From: Ampullaceana balthica
Taxonomy: Eukaryota; Mollusca; Gastropoda; Lymnaeidae
Assembly: GCA_944989445.1 (NCBI GenBank)
Contig: CALYLW010000130.1
Span: forward strand, 854,501 to 918,500
Direction of reading: 5' to 3'
Length of the DNA stretch: 64,000 bases
The notes beneath the pieces were generated by a model. The model was not told the origin of the DNA, did not search any database, and worked only from the letters and a program-made list of their open reading frames with translations. The position numbers and the translations under genes were made by a program. Shown piece after piece: positions 20,765-31,012 of this stretch. How positions within the stretch are numbered: position 1 is the first letter of the stretch; the number at the start of each line of letters is the position of its first letter.

Positions 20765-21292
20765 AAATAAATTGTCGTATCTATACAGACGCTATACAGA
20801 TTGTTGCGTCCACAGACCATGCCGGTCTGTTATCTTATCTTATCTGTTTCAGACGCTCCTTCTATACAGAAGATTATTGCGTCTACGCTTATCTATGGTT
20901 TGTGTTTAGTCCTGCATTCTTATTAGAGTTTTAAATGTTGATTAAGTGTTGGCTTTCCTGGTTTCTTCAGGCAACCCATTCCACGCCCGAATTCCGGACG
21001 GGAAGAACGAAAATTTGTATGAGTTTGTTCTTGCATACGGAATAAGAAAGGTGTTTTTATCCTTATGTCTATCTGAGTGTTGGCAAGTGATGCAGCGTTA
21101 ACAGGCAACGGCTATGCGGTTTCTACGCTATTCCAAGCCGTCTTTGTTTCCCTAACTAGTGTCAGGTATCCATTCGGAGCTGGGTGGACTCAGGAACAAC
21201 CTTGGCCCCGGAAACAAATGCTCGGCCTTCACAGAGATTCAAACCAGTGACCCTCGGTACGCCAGCCGAGTGCGTATGCCACTCGACCACAT
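20765..21292 (-). mobile_element. SINE split by a LINE 3' fragment
   Basis: SINE sequence runs from about 20765 to CCGGTCTGTT (20829) and resumes at TTGGCAAGTGATGCAGCG (about 21079) through body and tRNA-like head to about 21292. Between them, 20830-21078 is a LINE family A 3' end starting with TTATC repeats. A LINE fragment therefore inserted into an older SINE copy. Confidence 0.8.
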
Positions 21293-21463
21293 ATATAAGA
21301 TATATAGTAATATGCCTGACAATCGGTCATTATTATAACTATAAATAAGTGCAAGGATGGCTACTTTGGGAAACTGGTCCAGAAATGTGTTTGGACACAG
21401 GAGACTTACATTCCTTAAGATAACAATGTTTTAACTGTTTGTTTCATATTTCTTCATCCAGTT

Positions 21464-21602
21464 ATGGCGGAGAGCGCCATTCCGGCACAGAGGTCATCGT
21501 TCCGCGTCGTGTTGCTAGGCGACCAAGGAGTCGGCAAGTCGAGTATCTCTCTCAGATTTCTCAGGGACGAATTTCATGAACACAACGCTCCGACTATTGG
21601 AG
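21464..21602 (+). CDS. Rab-like GTPase, coding exon 1
   Basis: ATG at 21464 directly follows an acceptor-like TTCATCCAG (ending 21461), so a 5' UTR intron is likely. The exon encodes residues 1-46 plus one base, with the P-loop, and ends ATTGGAG|GTAATA in phase 1. Reading on into the intron meets TAA within a few codons. Confidence 0.93.
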
Positions 21603-24600
21603 GTAATACAAATTAATACAAACATGATATACTACCTGGATATAAAAACAGGATATACAAACATGATATACAAAGATGATAATTGATATATAAACATGGT
21701 ATACAAACACGAGGCTCCCACTATTGTAGGTGATACAAACATGGTATAGAAACATGGTATACAAACAATAGGCTACAACTATCGGATATAGTACAAACAT
21801 GGTATAAAACACTTGGCTACGACTATTGTAGGTGATAAAAACATGGTATAGAAACACTAGGCTACGACTATTGTAGGTGATACAAACTTGGTATAGAAAC
21901 ACTAGGCTGCGACTATTGAAGGTGATACAAACATGGTATAGAAACATGGTATACAAACATAGGCTCCGACTCTAGTGGTAATGCATACGTTGTTACACAA
22001 AAATAATTTGTATTGAACGGAAACAAGTATTTTCAATGGAGACCTATTTACAAATACAGTATGTTTGTGTGAGTCATCATACAAACAAGGCCACATAGCG
22101 GCTACATTTGTTTACTGTCAGTGTAAACATTTGACATAGTGGCGAAATCATATGTGTACTGTCAGTGTAAACATTTGACATAGCGGTGACATCATATGTG
22201 TACTGTCAGTGTAAACATTGAACATAGCGGCACACACATGTGTTTACTGTCAATGTAAACGACCACATTTGTATACTGTCAGTGTAAACATTTGATTGAA
22301 ACCATGTTTGTACACACATTATGTGCGAGTAGAGCTCAAAGATATTACGGTTTGCTATTGGACATTTTACTGACGATATTGGCTCAATGATGTAACATCT
22401 AAGTATAATCCCCGTAGGTTAGTGAAGTCAAGATTTAAAATCAAAGTATGTTCCCCGTAGGTTAGTGATGTCAAGATGTATCATCAAAGTATTTTCCCCG
22501 TAGGTTAGTGAAGTCAAGATGTATCATCAAAGTATGTTCCCCGTAGGTTAGTGAAGTCAAGATGTATCATCAAAGTATGTTCCCCGTAGGTTAGTGAAGT
22601 TAAGATGTACTATAGCTAAATCAACGTGAGCTCAAACAGATTTGGTACAACACACACTCAGTACAAACATTTGTACAAAACACAGTTGTATAAACATGTG
22701 TACAAATATCCAGGTACATCACAAGTGGAGACGTTTTTGTGAGTACATTAAAATTTCTACCACGTGCAATGTTCCTTCTCAGGTTCGTTGTTCAGTGTGA
22801 AAAGTAAAAAAAAATTGTGCAAAGATGCAATATTTTAAATAGATTGCTGTGCTGTAATTCTAAATTGCTGCGCGGCGTCCTTCAGATATCTGCACAGCCG
22901 CTCAGCTTAAAGAGAGCATTGGTACCAAGTTCTCTATAAATAGAACTCTTTATAAACCTAATATTAACTAAAAGCTTAAATTGCTTGTGTCAAGGGCAAT
23001 GCTTGTATCAAAGATAAGTCCGTAGAGACAATCCAAGTGTCCAGATTTCTTACATGCCCGCCTTTGTTTGCCGACTTTGACTTCTTCCAGAACTCTTTGC
23101 CATATTTGTGTGTATTTCTTTTCATCCCCATGCCACAGCGGCGTATCTGACACAAACACTGAAGGTGGGTGAGAGGACGGTCAAGCTGGACTTGTGGGAC
23201 ACAGCAGGTCAAGAGAGATTTGCCTCGTTAGCTCCAATGTACTACAGGACGGCACAGGGCGCCATAGTGGTTTATGATATTTGTAGTAAGGTGAGAGCGC
23301 CATAGTGGTTTATCATATTTGTAGTAAGGTGAGGGCGCCATTAGTAAGATTAGGGCGCCATACTGGTTTATGATATTTGTACTAAGGTGAGGGCGCTATT
23401 AGTAAGGTTAGGGCGCCATAGTGGTTTATGATATTTGTAGTAAGGTGAAGGCGCCATTAGTAAGGTTAGGGCGCCATAGTGGTTTATGATATTTGCTGTA
23501 AGGTGAGGGCGCCAATAGTAAGATTAGGGCGCCATAGTGGTTTATGATATTTGCAGTAAGGTGAGGGCGCCAATAGTAAGATTAGGGCACCATAGTGGTT
23601 TATGATATTTGTAGTAAGGTGAGGGCGCCATCGTGGCTTAAGATATTTGTAGTAAGATGAGGGCGCCATTAATAAAGTAAGGGTGCCATCGTGGTTTAAG
23701 ATATTTGTAGTAAGGTGTCTGCTGTGGTTTGTATTCCAGGCCACATTCATCAGAGCCCAAGACTGGGTCAAGGAACTCAAGGCCCAAGCCCCGCCAGGAA
23801 CAATCATACTTCTGTGTGGGAACAAACTCGACTTGGCCAATGAGAACAGAGAGGTCATGATAGAGGTGAGGTCACTATAGAGGTGGGGTCATGATAAAGG
23901 TGGGGGTCATGATAAAGGTGAGGTCATGATAGAGGTTGGGTCATGATAGAGGTGAGGTCATGATAGAGGTGGGGTCATGATAGAGGTGAGGTCATGATAA
24001 ATGTTCCCTTTAAGCAGCGCCGCTGCGCAATTATCTGACCGACGCCGTGCAGCAGTTTAGTATTACCACGCAGCAAATTTTTTAAAATATTGCACACAAA
24101 AAAGGGATGTTGTGCAACTTTGCGCACGCATTTTTTTACTTTGCATGCGGACCAACGAACCTTAGAGGGAACATTGGTTACGATAGAAGTGAGGTCATGA
24201 TAGAGTTGAGGTCATGATAGAGGTGTGGTCATGATAGAGGTGACGTCATGATAGAGGTGAGGTCATGATAGAGGTGACGTCATGATAGAGGTGAGGTCAT
24301 GATAGAGGTGACGTCATGATAAATGTAACGTCTGAGAGACAGACCTATTTGCAAGAGATGAAACTTTGAATTTTATTTAACCAATCACATTTCAGGACGC
24401 CCTGCAGATGGCCAAAGACAAAGGACTAATTTTTATGGAAGTCTCTGCTAAATCTGGGCAAGGAATTAAAAGTACTTTTCAAACCATCGGTCAGTATTAT
24501 GTAGGTTGTTATAAAAACAGCTTAAAGTTAATTGAGAAAACTGTTATTTCTCAATCCCTCCCCCCCAAACGTCTTTACAATCGTGGTACAGTGATACCTC

Positions 24601-27600
24601 GAGATACGAAATTAATCCGTTCCGGGGTGGCTTTCGTATATTGGAGTTTACAATTAAAATACTTAATCCGTTCCAAGCCACACAGAAACAAAACAAAAAT
24701 TGAAAATATCATGGGCAACTATAGAAAAAAAAGTATGACTCTTCAATCCTTAAAAGTACACGTTATATATCAATAAAGAATAATAAAACAATGAAAACAG
24801 AAGAAAATAAACGAAAAATAATCTGTATACAAAATAATGTGAACCATTATCTTTCGAGTGAGGCGATGTTTGGAGAAGGTGGTGGGGGAGGAGAAGGGAT
24901 GGCAGAAAACATTACGGCGTTACGTTCGAAACACTGAAATTTATGAACATAATACGTTATGTACAAACTGTGCATGAATTAATGCTAAATAAACACTTGC
25001 ATTTAGTACAACTGTACACTAAAGAATAGGGCTATCAATATTGTTGAAAAAGCTGCCCGGGTACCGGTCTAAATTTTGAACGGGTACCCGGGTAACCCGT
25101 TCGAAACCCCTCAAATTTTCGCCGTCATGCCAGCTATTAGCACCCGTTGACAGGCCTACTAAAGAAATGTAACATATCACTTAAACTTATGTAATGTTTT
25201 TTTTTAATTTTTATTTTTAAATTTAAAAAAAAACGTTTCTTTTTCGCTTTCTAATTTTCTGTTTCACCGTTCATTTCCTTTGCCTCACTTCGACCAACAT
25301 CTTCTTGCAGGGCCGGACTTAACCTTTGAACCACTCCTTGCAAAAGTGAAAAATTGCGCCCCTATGTAATTACAATTTAAGTATTCTAAAAAATGGTATA
25401 TGGCTTTTTATTTTTCTTAGCGAACATAAAAAAAAATCAATAAATTATAAAAAAATCAGATAAACTGAAACTTTAACACAGTAATTAACACAAATACTTG
25501 CGATTAGATTTAAACAAAATGCTTCATTAAAAAAACAGATAACATGTGTTTATACTCAGACATTTTTTAAAGGAACGTTTAGTTCAGAAAATTCTCTAAT
25601 TACATGTAATTTAGAAATATTTAAGCTGTTACTGAGTCCATATTCAACTGCTAATATAGCGAGGTTTGACAACCTTCTTTGAGATGTTGTTTCCTAAATA
25701 GTTCTTGATTATTTTTAGTTTGGAAAAATTAATTTCTCCGGATCGGAAGTTACTAAAATTCCTAGAGCAACGCTCAAGTTTGGAGCATATTTCATTTTCA
25801 TTATGAATTTCAAAACTTCCAAAGGTTCTAAATATTTTTTCAATAGAGAATACACCCCTGATATTTAATTAGAAATTATATATCCACTGATTCTCCATCC
25901 TATAAAAGGCTTTCCAAATCTTTTGCAATTTGCCAAAATCACAGAGGAACTGACATCTTTCAGTTCATATTTATGATTTTTAAAAAAGTAACTGTTGTGA
26001 TGTTTCAGCTGAGAAAATCTTTGTTCTAAAGACTTGGTTGCAGTGTCAACAAGGTGGTAAAAGAATACAAATAAGTATCATTCCTGTGCATCCATTGTGG
26101 GCTCGTCCTGATGTTCCTCAAATTGACTTTTTCTTCGATAAACTCGACGTCAAATTTTTGTATCTTCATCTATTTCGGATGCTATTTGCCAGCATCAACA
26201 AGGGTGGCATTAATGGCATTTAAGTGATTGTCTTATCTAACATTCTTTAAAAATATTTGAACTTCTCAAAAGTTTTATTGCCAATGCAATATCATAATAT
26301 GAGTTTACTAATGAGATTAACATGAGTTAATATCTCATACCGTATCACGACAGAACAATACGAAATTTGAATTGGTAGTTACGTAAGTAGTCCAGGTGCT
26401 TCATCTATTTTTGAACAATCTATATCTCTGTTACGTAAGTGGTCCAGGTGCTTCATCTCTTTTTGAACTATCGACATATTTGTTCTAGTAAGTGCTAAGC
26501 AATGCATCATATATCTGACCGATTTTACACCTTAAAATCTTATAATCTTTAAATTGCCCACGTCTTGGATTTAAAGACGTGCCAAAGGGACATGAAAGCA
26601 GCCAGAATACGCACAAGCGACTGGGAGTGTAAGGCAGAAGACCGATCTACGTGGCGCACATTTGTCAAAGAAGGCGTCATAGTAGCAGAGGAGCGAAGGA
26701 TGGAGGAGGCTACAAACAGAAGGGCTAGGAGAAAGGCCAAAACATTTGGAAGCTTAGAACTCGTGTGTAAAAGCTGTGGTAAAGACTGTCACTCAAGGAT
26801 AGGACTGCACAGCTACTCGAGGAAATGCAACCAAACTCAACGGTGATGCACCATCGTCTCTCGAGACGGAAGGATGACGATTATTTATACATTAACGACT
26901 CTCCCACCTGGTGTCACTGAGAGATTATAAGGAATGTTCTTTAACGTTCTTGAAAGTCGATGAAGAAAAATATAATTACAATTTTTGGACAATATCAAAG
27001 AAATTGGCTCCTTCTAATGATGATTTGACCATATCATTTATTACCAGGTTAAGTCAGTGGCTACCACATGTTACAAAACAGGCTCCAGGGTCGATGTTTC
27101 TAACCTTTGCTTTCACCCCCACATGTTCTCTATCTTTGGCCTCCCATCAGGCCCGGGCTTAGAGACCTAGGGCCTCTAGGCACTTAACATTTGGGCCCAC
27201 CAACCACCTCGAAGCTGTTTTGAAAATTAGCAAATTAAATGCACTAGTAATGAACATATAATTTTTAATCGACTTTTATGACTAATAAACATCATAATAA
27301 TACAGTCTCTGTTACTATAGTTGTGTTATTCTATAAAATGCATATAATCATAATATCTGTTTTTGCCTCTACTGCAAAATTTGTGCAATGGCTATAATAC
27401 ATTATTATACATCTTTGCTAGCAAACGATGGTTATGGAGATTTGCAGCATTTAGTACAATTCATAAAATCTGATGAAACTTTAAAAAAAAACAGTTTAAA
27501 GCCAAAAGTCCTGTCTTGAATTGAGTGTTCGTTTGAAACTTCGCAAACAATGGATGCTACTTTTCAAAGATTTTGGAATGCAGAAACCCATCATTGGACT

Positions 27601-28242
27601 CAGCGGGTATTTTCGAACACAATTATAGCACAGTTCTGTGTATCGGTAATGTTAACTTCCATATAGCATGACACCATACCGCTTGTGTCCACATTATTTT
27701 AATCCATGTGTCAACATTATTTTAATCCTTTTGTCAACATTATTTTAATCCATGTGTCAACATTATTTTGATCCATGTGTCAAGACTATTTTGACCCATA
27801 TGTCCACATTATTGTGACCCATAATTCCACATTATTTTGAGCCATGTGTAATTATTTTTGATCCATGTGTCCACATTATTCGGATCCATGTGTGTACATT
27901 ATTTTGATCCATGTGTGCACATTATTTTGATCCATGCTTCCACATTATTTTGATCCATGTGTGCACATTATTTTGATAATGTGTCAAAATTATTTGATCC
28001 ATAATTCCACATTTTTTTGGATCCGTTTGTCAACATTATTTTGATCCATAATTCCTCAATAATTTGATCTATGTGTTAACTTTATTTTGATCCATTTATC
28101 CACATTATTTTAATCCACAGCTGAGAAGGTGGTGGCCAGAGAAACTTCAGCGTCAAGCCCCGCCTCCAGCAGTGACAAGAACATCAAACTGACAACACGG
28201 GAAAACTCCTCCCACTCGTCCTGTCAGTGTAACGCCCATTAG
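21464..28242 (+). CDS. Rab5-subfamily small GTPase gene (five coding exons; Rab5/Rab17-like)
   Basis: The exons at 21464-21602, 23139-23290, 23740-23865, 24396-24489 and 28121-28242 join in phase to 633 nt, 210 residues, close to the roughly 210-215 usual for Rabs. Visible GTPase motifs: P-loop GDQGVGKSS (19-27), switch I threonine in PTIG (44), WDTAGQE (66-72, catalytic Gln71), NKLD (125-128) and SAK (156-158). TIGAAYLTQT and LAPMYYR are typical of Rab5, whereas DLANENREV and the C-terminal NAH recall Rab17. The likely role is a membrane-bound switch in endocytic vesicle traffic. The C-terminus CQCNAH has two cysteines but not a standard CC or CXC end. Introns 1-3 begin with minisatellites copied from the splice junction. 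Confidence 0.93.
21590..21975. repeat. Minisatellite derived from the Rab exon 1 / intron 1 junction
   Basis: About six diverged units such as GGCTACGACTATTGTAGGTG followed by ATACAAACATGGTATA. The exon 1 end and donor read CTCCGACTATTGGAG|GTAATACAAA, so each unit is a copy of the last exon bases plus the 5' splice site. Confidence 0.85.
22100..22300. repeat. TACTGTCAGTGTAAACATTT tandem words in intron 1
   Basis: About five imperfect copies of TACTGTCAGTGTAAACATTT with GACATAGCGG spacers. Confidence 0.85.
22392..22612. repeat. 43-bp minisatellite in intron 1
   Basis: About five copies of a 43-bp unit containing TCCCCGTAGGTTAGTGAAGT. Not related to a known exon edge here. Confidence 0.9.
22767..22921. 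mobile_element. hAT-type MITE, CAATGTTCC family, in intron 1
   Basis: Ends CAATGTTCCTTCTCAGG and CTTAAAGAGAGCATTG are imperfect inverted repeats. The same family, in the other orientation, lies at 24000-24176. The GCTGCGCGGCGTCC region is shared. Confidence 0.7.
23139..23290 (+). CDS. Rab-like GTPase, coding exon 2
   Basis: Acceptor ATGCCACAG at 23138, donor AGTAAG|GTGAGA after 23290; 152 nt, ending in phase 0. Encodes residues 47-97 with WDTAGQE (switch II) and LAPMYYR. Immediately downstream its last roughly 35 bases and donor are repeated. Confidence 0.94.
23259..23720. repeat. Minisatellite derived from the Rab exon 2 / intron 2 junction
   Basis: The exon 2 end GCGCCATAGTGGTTTATGAT...TTTGTAGTAAG and its donor GTGAGGGC recur about eight times across intron 2, with a second word GCGCCATTAGTAAG(G/A)TTAGG between. 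Several copies keep AAG|GTGAGG, that is, decoy 5' splice sites. Use of a later copy would read VRAP and stop, so the first donor should be the productive one. Confidence 0.92.
23740..23865 (+). CDS. Rab-like GTPase, coding exon 3
   Basis: Acceptor TATTCCAG at 23739, donor ATAGAG|GTGAGG after 23865; 126 nt, phase 0 on both sides. Encodes residues 98-139 with the guanine-specificity motif GNKLDLA. Confidence 0.94.
23851..24320. repeat. Minisatellite derived from the Rab exon 3 / intron 3 junction
   Basis: Units of 17-18 bp, AGGTCATGATAGAGGTG, copy the exon 3 end GAGGTCATGATAGAG|GTGAGGTCA. The array runs 23866-24000 and 24177-24320, split by a hAT MITE at 24000-24176. The embedded donors are AGAG|GTGAGG. 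Confidence 0.92.
24000..24176. mobile_element. hAT-type MITE, CAATGTTCC family, in intron 3
   Basis: Ends AATGTTCCCTTTAAGCAGCG and CCTTAGAGGGAACATTG, inverted repeats with small differences. Related to 22767-22921 in opposite orientation. Inserted in the exon-3-derived array. Confidence 0.75.
24396..24489 (+). CDS. Rab-like GTPase, coding exon 4
   Basis: Acceptor CACATTTCAG at 24395, donor CATCG|GTCAGT after 24489; 94 nt, ending in phase 1. Encodes residues from 140 onward, including FMEVSAKSG (G5 motif). Confidence 0.93.
24490..25306. other. Rab intron 4, left part: decayed elements, no exon
   Basis: Near 24589 a CAGTGATACCTCGAGATACG start resembles the end of a dispersed DNA element, with the second word TTAATCCGTTCC repeated. 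Near 25045-25125 a CCCGGGTACC-rich segment may be another element end. Neither has a matching second end I can place. Confidence 0.4.
25307..26060 (-). pseudogene. hAT transposase relic, C-terminal dimerisation region
   Basis: On the minus strand near 25650-25760 the decayed translation reads [20 protein letters not shown], matching the FSKLK.IKNYL signature of hAT (DUF4371/ZMYM-like) transposase C-termini. It is broken by stops and a frameshift. At 25307 CAGGGCCGGACTTAACC looks like the element's terminal sequence. Non-functional. Confidence 0.6.
26565..26846 (+). pseudogene. Non-LTR retrotransposon ORF C-terminus relic
   Basis: An open 93-codon frame ending TGA at 26844-26846. Pattern: [19 protein letters not shown], a basic segment, then a C2H2 finger [20 protein letters not shown] ending C. 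A DR-x-x-WR segment followed by C-x2-C-x3-C..RIGLHSH-type finger closes the ORF of several invertebrate LINEs. It lies in Rab intron 4 and lacks the RT upstream. Confidence 0.6.
26847..27689. other. Rab intron 4, middle: no exon seen
   Basis: CAGGCCCGGGCTTAGAGACC near 27150 resembles a hAT element end. The rest is AT-rich without recognised features. Confidence 0.35.
27690..28120. repeat. 23-bp minisatellite ending at the Rab exon 5 acceptor
   Basis: About 18 diverged units CACATTATTTTGATCCATGT. The last unit reads CACATTATTTTAATCCACAG and its final AG is the acceptor of exon 5 (28121). The polypyrimidine and acceptor region of this intron is therefore made of repeat. Confidence 0.9.
28121..28242 (+). 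CDS. Rab-like GTPase, coding exon 5 (C-terminus)
   Basis: 122 nt from acceptor TAATCCACAG to TAG at 28240-28242; phase matches exon 4. Encodes the hypervariable tail ending [11 protein letters not shown]. Two cysteines (205, 207) are three or more residues from the end, so dual geranylgeranylation would need a CXCXXX motif, which is unusual. Confidence 0.92.
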
Positions 28243-28441
28243 ACCATCAACTGGGAGACTCCGCCCACTCGTCCTGACACGCCTACAATATCATCCACTG
28301 TCAGACACATGATTTTGTTGATTGAACATCTTAGTTTTTAAAAAAAGTTATTTATAGCTATCAAATGCTGTCATTCAACGATTTATAGATTTATATGGCT
28401 GTGACATTTTGAAAGTGACAATTGAAAATGCATAAATACTC

Positions 28442-28447
28442 AATAAA
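28442..28447 (+). terminator. Polyadenylation signal of the Rab gene
   Basis: AATAAA 200 nt after the stop codon; a second AATAAA follows about 20 nt later. It implies a 3' UTR of roughly 220 nt. Confidence 0.7.
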
Positions 28448-28485
28448 ACACTTTATTTCTAATAAAATAAAAAAAATTTTGAGCG

Positions 28486-28511
28486 ACACAAGAGGGAGAA
28501 AGAGAGAGAGG

Positions 28512-28558
<47 letters not shown>

Positions 28559-28590
28559 AAAGAAAGAGACAGAGAGAGAGATGAAGAGAG
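28486..28590. repeat. GA microsatellite
   Basis: An imperfect (GA)n run, about 100 bp. Minus-strand SLSLSL frames are artefacts. Confidence 0.95.
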
Positions 28591-28942
28591 ACATTTAAAA
28601 AATATACTCATTGATGACAATACGAATTTGAGGAAATCAAATGTGTTATCAGATTGGTTGGTGACACGCCTCCTTGCAACCAATTGCACGGGTTGCATAC
28701 ATCATTTATTAGATATATAATTTGGTGGCGGAACGCCCGCGGAAGCTCAAGCTTAGCATAGTGCCTGCCACGCATGCGCGCCGAAGTGGTTTTTCCGCGT
28801 CCATTTGGTAAACATCGCTAACCAATCTCGTTTGGCGGAGGTCGGCTGTGCTATAATGAAACCATGGGGCATCTCTTGAGACGGACATCCGGCGGAGTTT
28901 TAGTCGGCGCAAGACCCGGATTCTTCGTGAGTTGTCGGGCAA

Positions 28943-30075
28943 GTCTTATCCATTACAGACACTCCTTCTATACAGAAGATTGTTACGTGCTACGCTTATC
29001 CATGGTGTAAGTAAAGTCTTGCATATCATTTGTTTTTAATTTTGATATTGTGTTGGTTTTCCTGGTTCGTTTAGGCCAGCCATTCAACCCCCGAATGCCA
29101 GAAGGGAAGAATGAGGATTTGAGTGTGACTGTTTTTTTCGAATGACACAAGAAAAGTGTTTTTTATCCCAAGTCTATCTGAGGGTTGTATTAGATTGTTT
29201 TTGCGTTGAATTTCCCAGTTAGATATAAATGCCGTATAAATTATTACCACTTTGCTCTTTGTTCTTCTGTCCTCGGTGTTTATAGGTTTAACGATTTAAC
29301 TAATGGAGTTGATGCACTGTTGTTGAGTGGCATGCGCACTCGGCTGGCGTACCGATGGTCACGGGCTGGAATCTCCACGAAGACAGGGATTTGTTACCGA
29401 TGTCAAAGGTGTCCCTGAGTGCATCCGGCTCCGAATGGGTACCTAACACTAGTTAGGCTGGGAATAGCATGGAACCCTTAAATAGCCGTGGCCTGTGAAC
29501 GCTGCGTCACTTGGTCACAAACCAGCATGGCCTGTGGACGCAAGGATCTTCTGTATAGAAGGAGCGTCTGTATAGATAAGACAAGACTCTGTCAAGTTTT
29601 AACTTTTCACTGGTTACGAAACTTACAGCAGTTTTTTTGTTTTTGAATTTGTTCTAATGTCTCTATTTGTTATTTGGTGCATGGGTCCCATTCGTAAGAT
29701 GCAGATTCTAGTATTAGTCTGACCAATGTAAGGCGGCATTTTAGTTTCATGTACTTAGTAAATTTATACACATTTCTAAATATTGTTGGATTTTTAAAAA
29801 TATTTATCTCGTTAATATGTGGGTTCCATGAAAATTTGTCACATATTATTACTCTTAAATCCTAAGTCTAAGTACTTTGAAATTTTTAGTCTGGTTTAGT
29901 TGTTTCATAAGAATGAAATAGGTTGCATTATTTATTATTTTCTTTTCGTTGGTACTCTTACACTTTTGTGAATGTGAAGACATACTTTATTGAGTTTCCC
30001 ATTTTTGTAAAGGATCTCGGTCTTTTTGTAAGATTTCTGTAAATCTATGCCGGTATGACATTGCAAATTAAGTCT
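28943..30075 (-). mobile_element. Old LINE family A 3' portion with nested SINE
   Basis: Diverged relative of the LINE at 40372-41262: CAGACACTCCTTCTATACAG start, GTGTTGGTTTTCCTGG, GGGTCCCATTCG and CATACTTTATTGAGTTTCCC blocks occur in the same order. A SINE at 29310-29586 interrupts it. Coding is decayed. Confidence 0.75.
29310..29586 (+). mobile_element. tRNA-derived SINE inserted in the LINE
   Basis: Plus orientation: head GAGTGGCATGCGCACTCGGC (box A region), TCACGGGCTGGAATC (box B region), body, then GAAGGAGCGTCTGTATAGAT and AAGACAAGA tail. Same family as 18003-18285. Confidence 0.85.
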
Positions 30076-30342
30076 GAATTCGTCTATAGCCATGTTCTTT
30101 TGATTAAAATACATTTTTCTTTTATCAAGTTTGATTTTTAAAAAATAAATAAATCGCTTGCTTTTTATTTCTTAGCTACCCAGAAGCTTGATTCGCGGTC
30201 ATTTTCATGTAGTCCTATAGACTTATTTCATACAGTCAGAGAAACACGTTTTTACATTTACTGTCTGATGTCTGGTCATAGTTAGCATTAAAGGAATACA
30301 TGGCCGGCCGGCTCCAGGCAGGTAAGATGCGTGATCATCACA

Positions 30343-30521
30343 CAGTGGCGTAGCTAGGGGAGGGGTCCAAATTCGAAAGTCCCCAACTTGAGGGGGGCCC
30401 CAAAGTAGTGTCCAACATTTTTTACATTAAATATTACGCCACCGCCATGTATGCAGGGCCCCCCAAAGAGGCCAAGCCCCCCGGGCCAAAAAATCCCTAC
30501 AAATCCCTAGCTACGCCACTG
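30343..30521. mobile_element. hAT-type MITE with perfect 17-bp termini
   Basis: 179 bp. Ends CAGTGGCGTAGCTAGGG and CCCTAGCTACGCCACTG are perfect inverted repeats. The target duplication TCATCACA is exact (30335-30342 and 30522-30529). Clean boundaries suggest moderate youth. Confidence 0.9.
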
Positions 30522-31012
30522 TCATCACACAGGTGCCAAAAACTATTTCTCTGAACTCTTCTCATAATTTTCCAGAGGGTGACAATTTCACGTTTTCACC
30601 CACAGTAAAAATGTCCAGCGCCGACACTGTTGGAAGATAGCACTTAATGAATGCCATCTTGACAATAAAACACCCAACTTCGTGGATCAGTTTATCCTTC
30701 ACACATGTTCATATTTTAATACTTTTATTATTTGTTTTTTAAAGTTTAGAATAGAAAAGCCAGGATTCTAATGTGATCTAAATTTTAACAGAAGCAATCA
30801 ATACATTTACTTGCAAATAAACAACCAATCTACTCACCCGCCAAATAAGCAGTTAATCTACTTACCTGTCAAATAAACAATCAATCAACTCACCTTTCCA
30901 ATAAACAATCAATAAACTCACCTGCAAATGAACAATCAATCTACTTACCGCCAAAAACGTATATATATATATATATGTATATATATATAAATATATATTA
31001 TATATATACACA
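30522..31012. other. No gene seen; AT microsatellite at 30955-31012
   Basis: Loose repeats of AATAAACAATCAATC and CTCACCTG precede a (TA)n run. No exon is supported. Confidence 0.5.
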
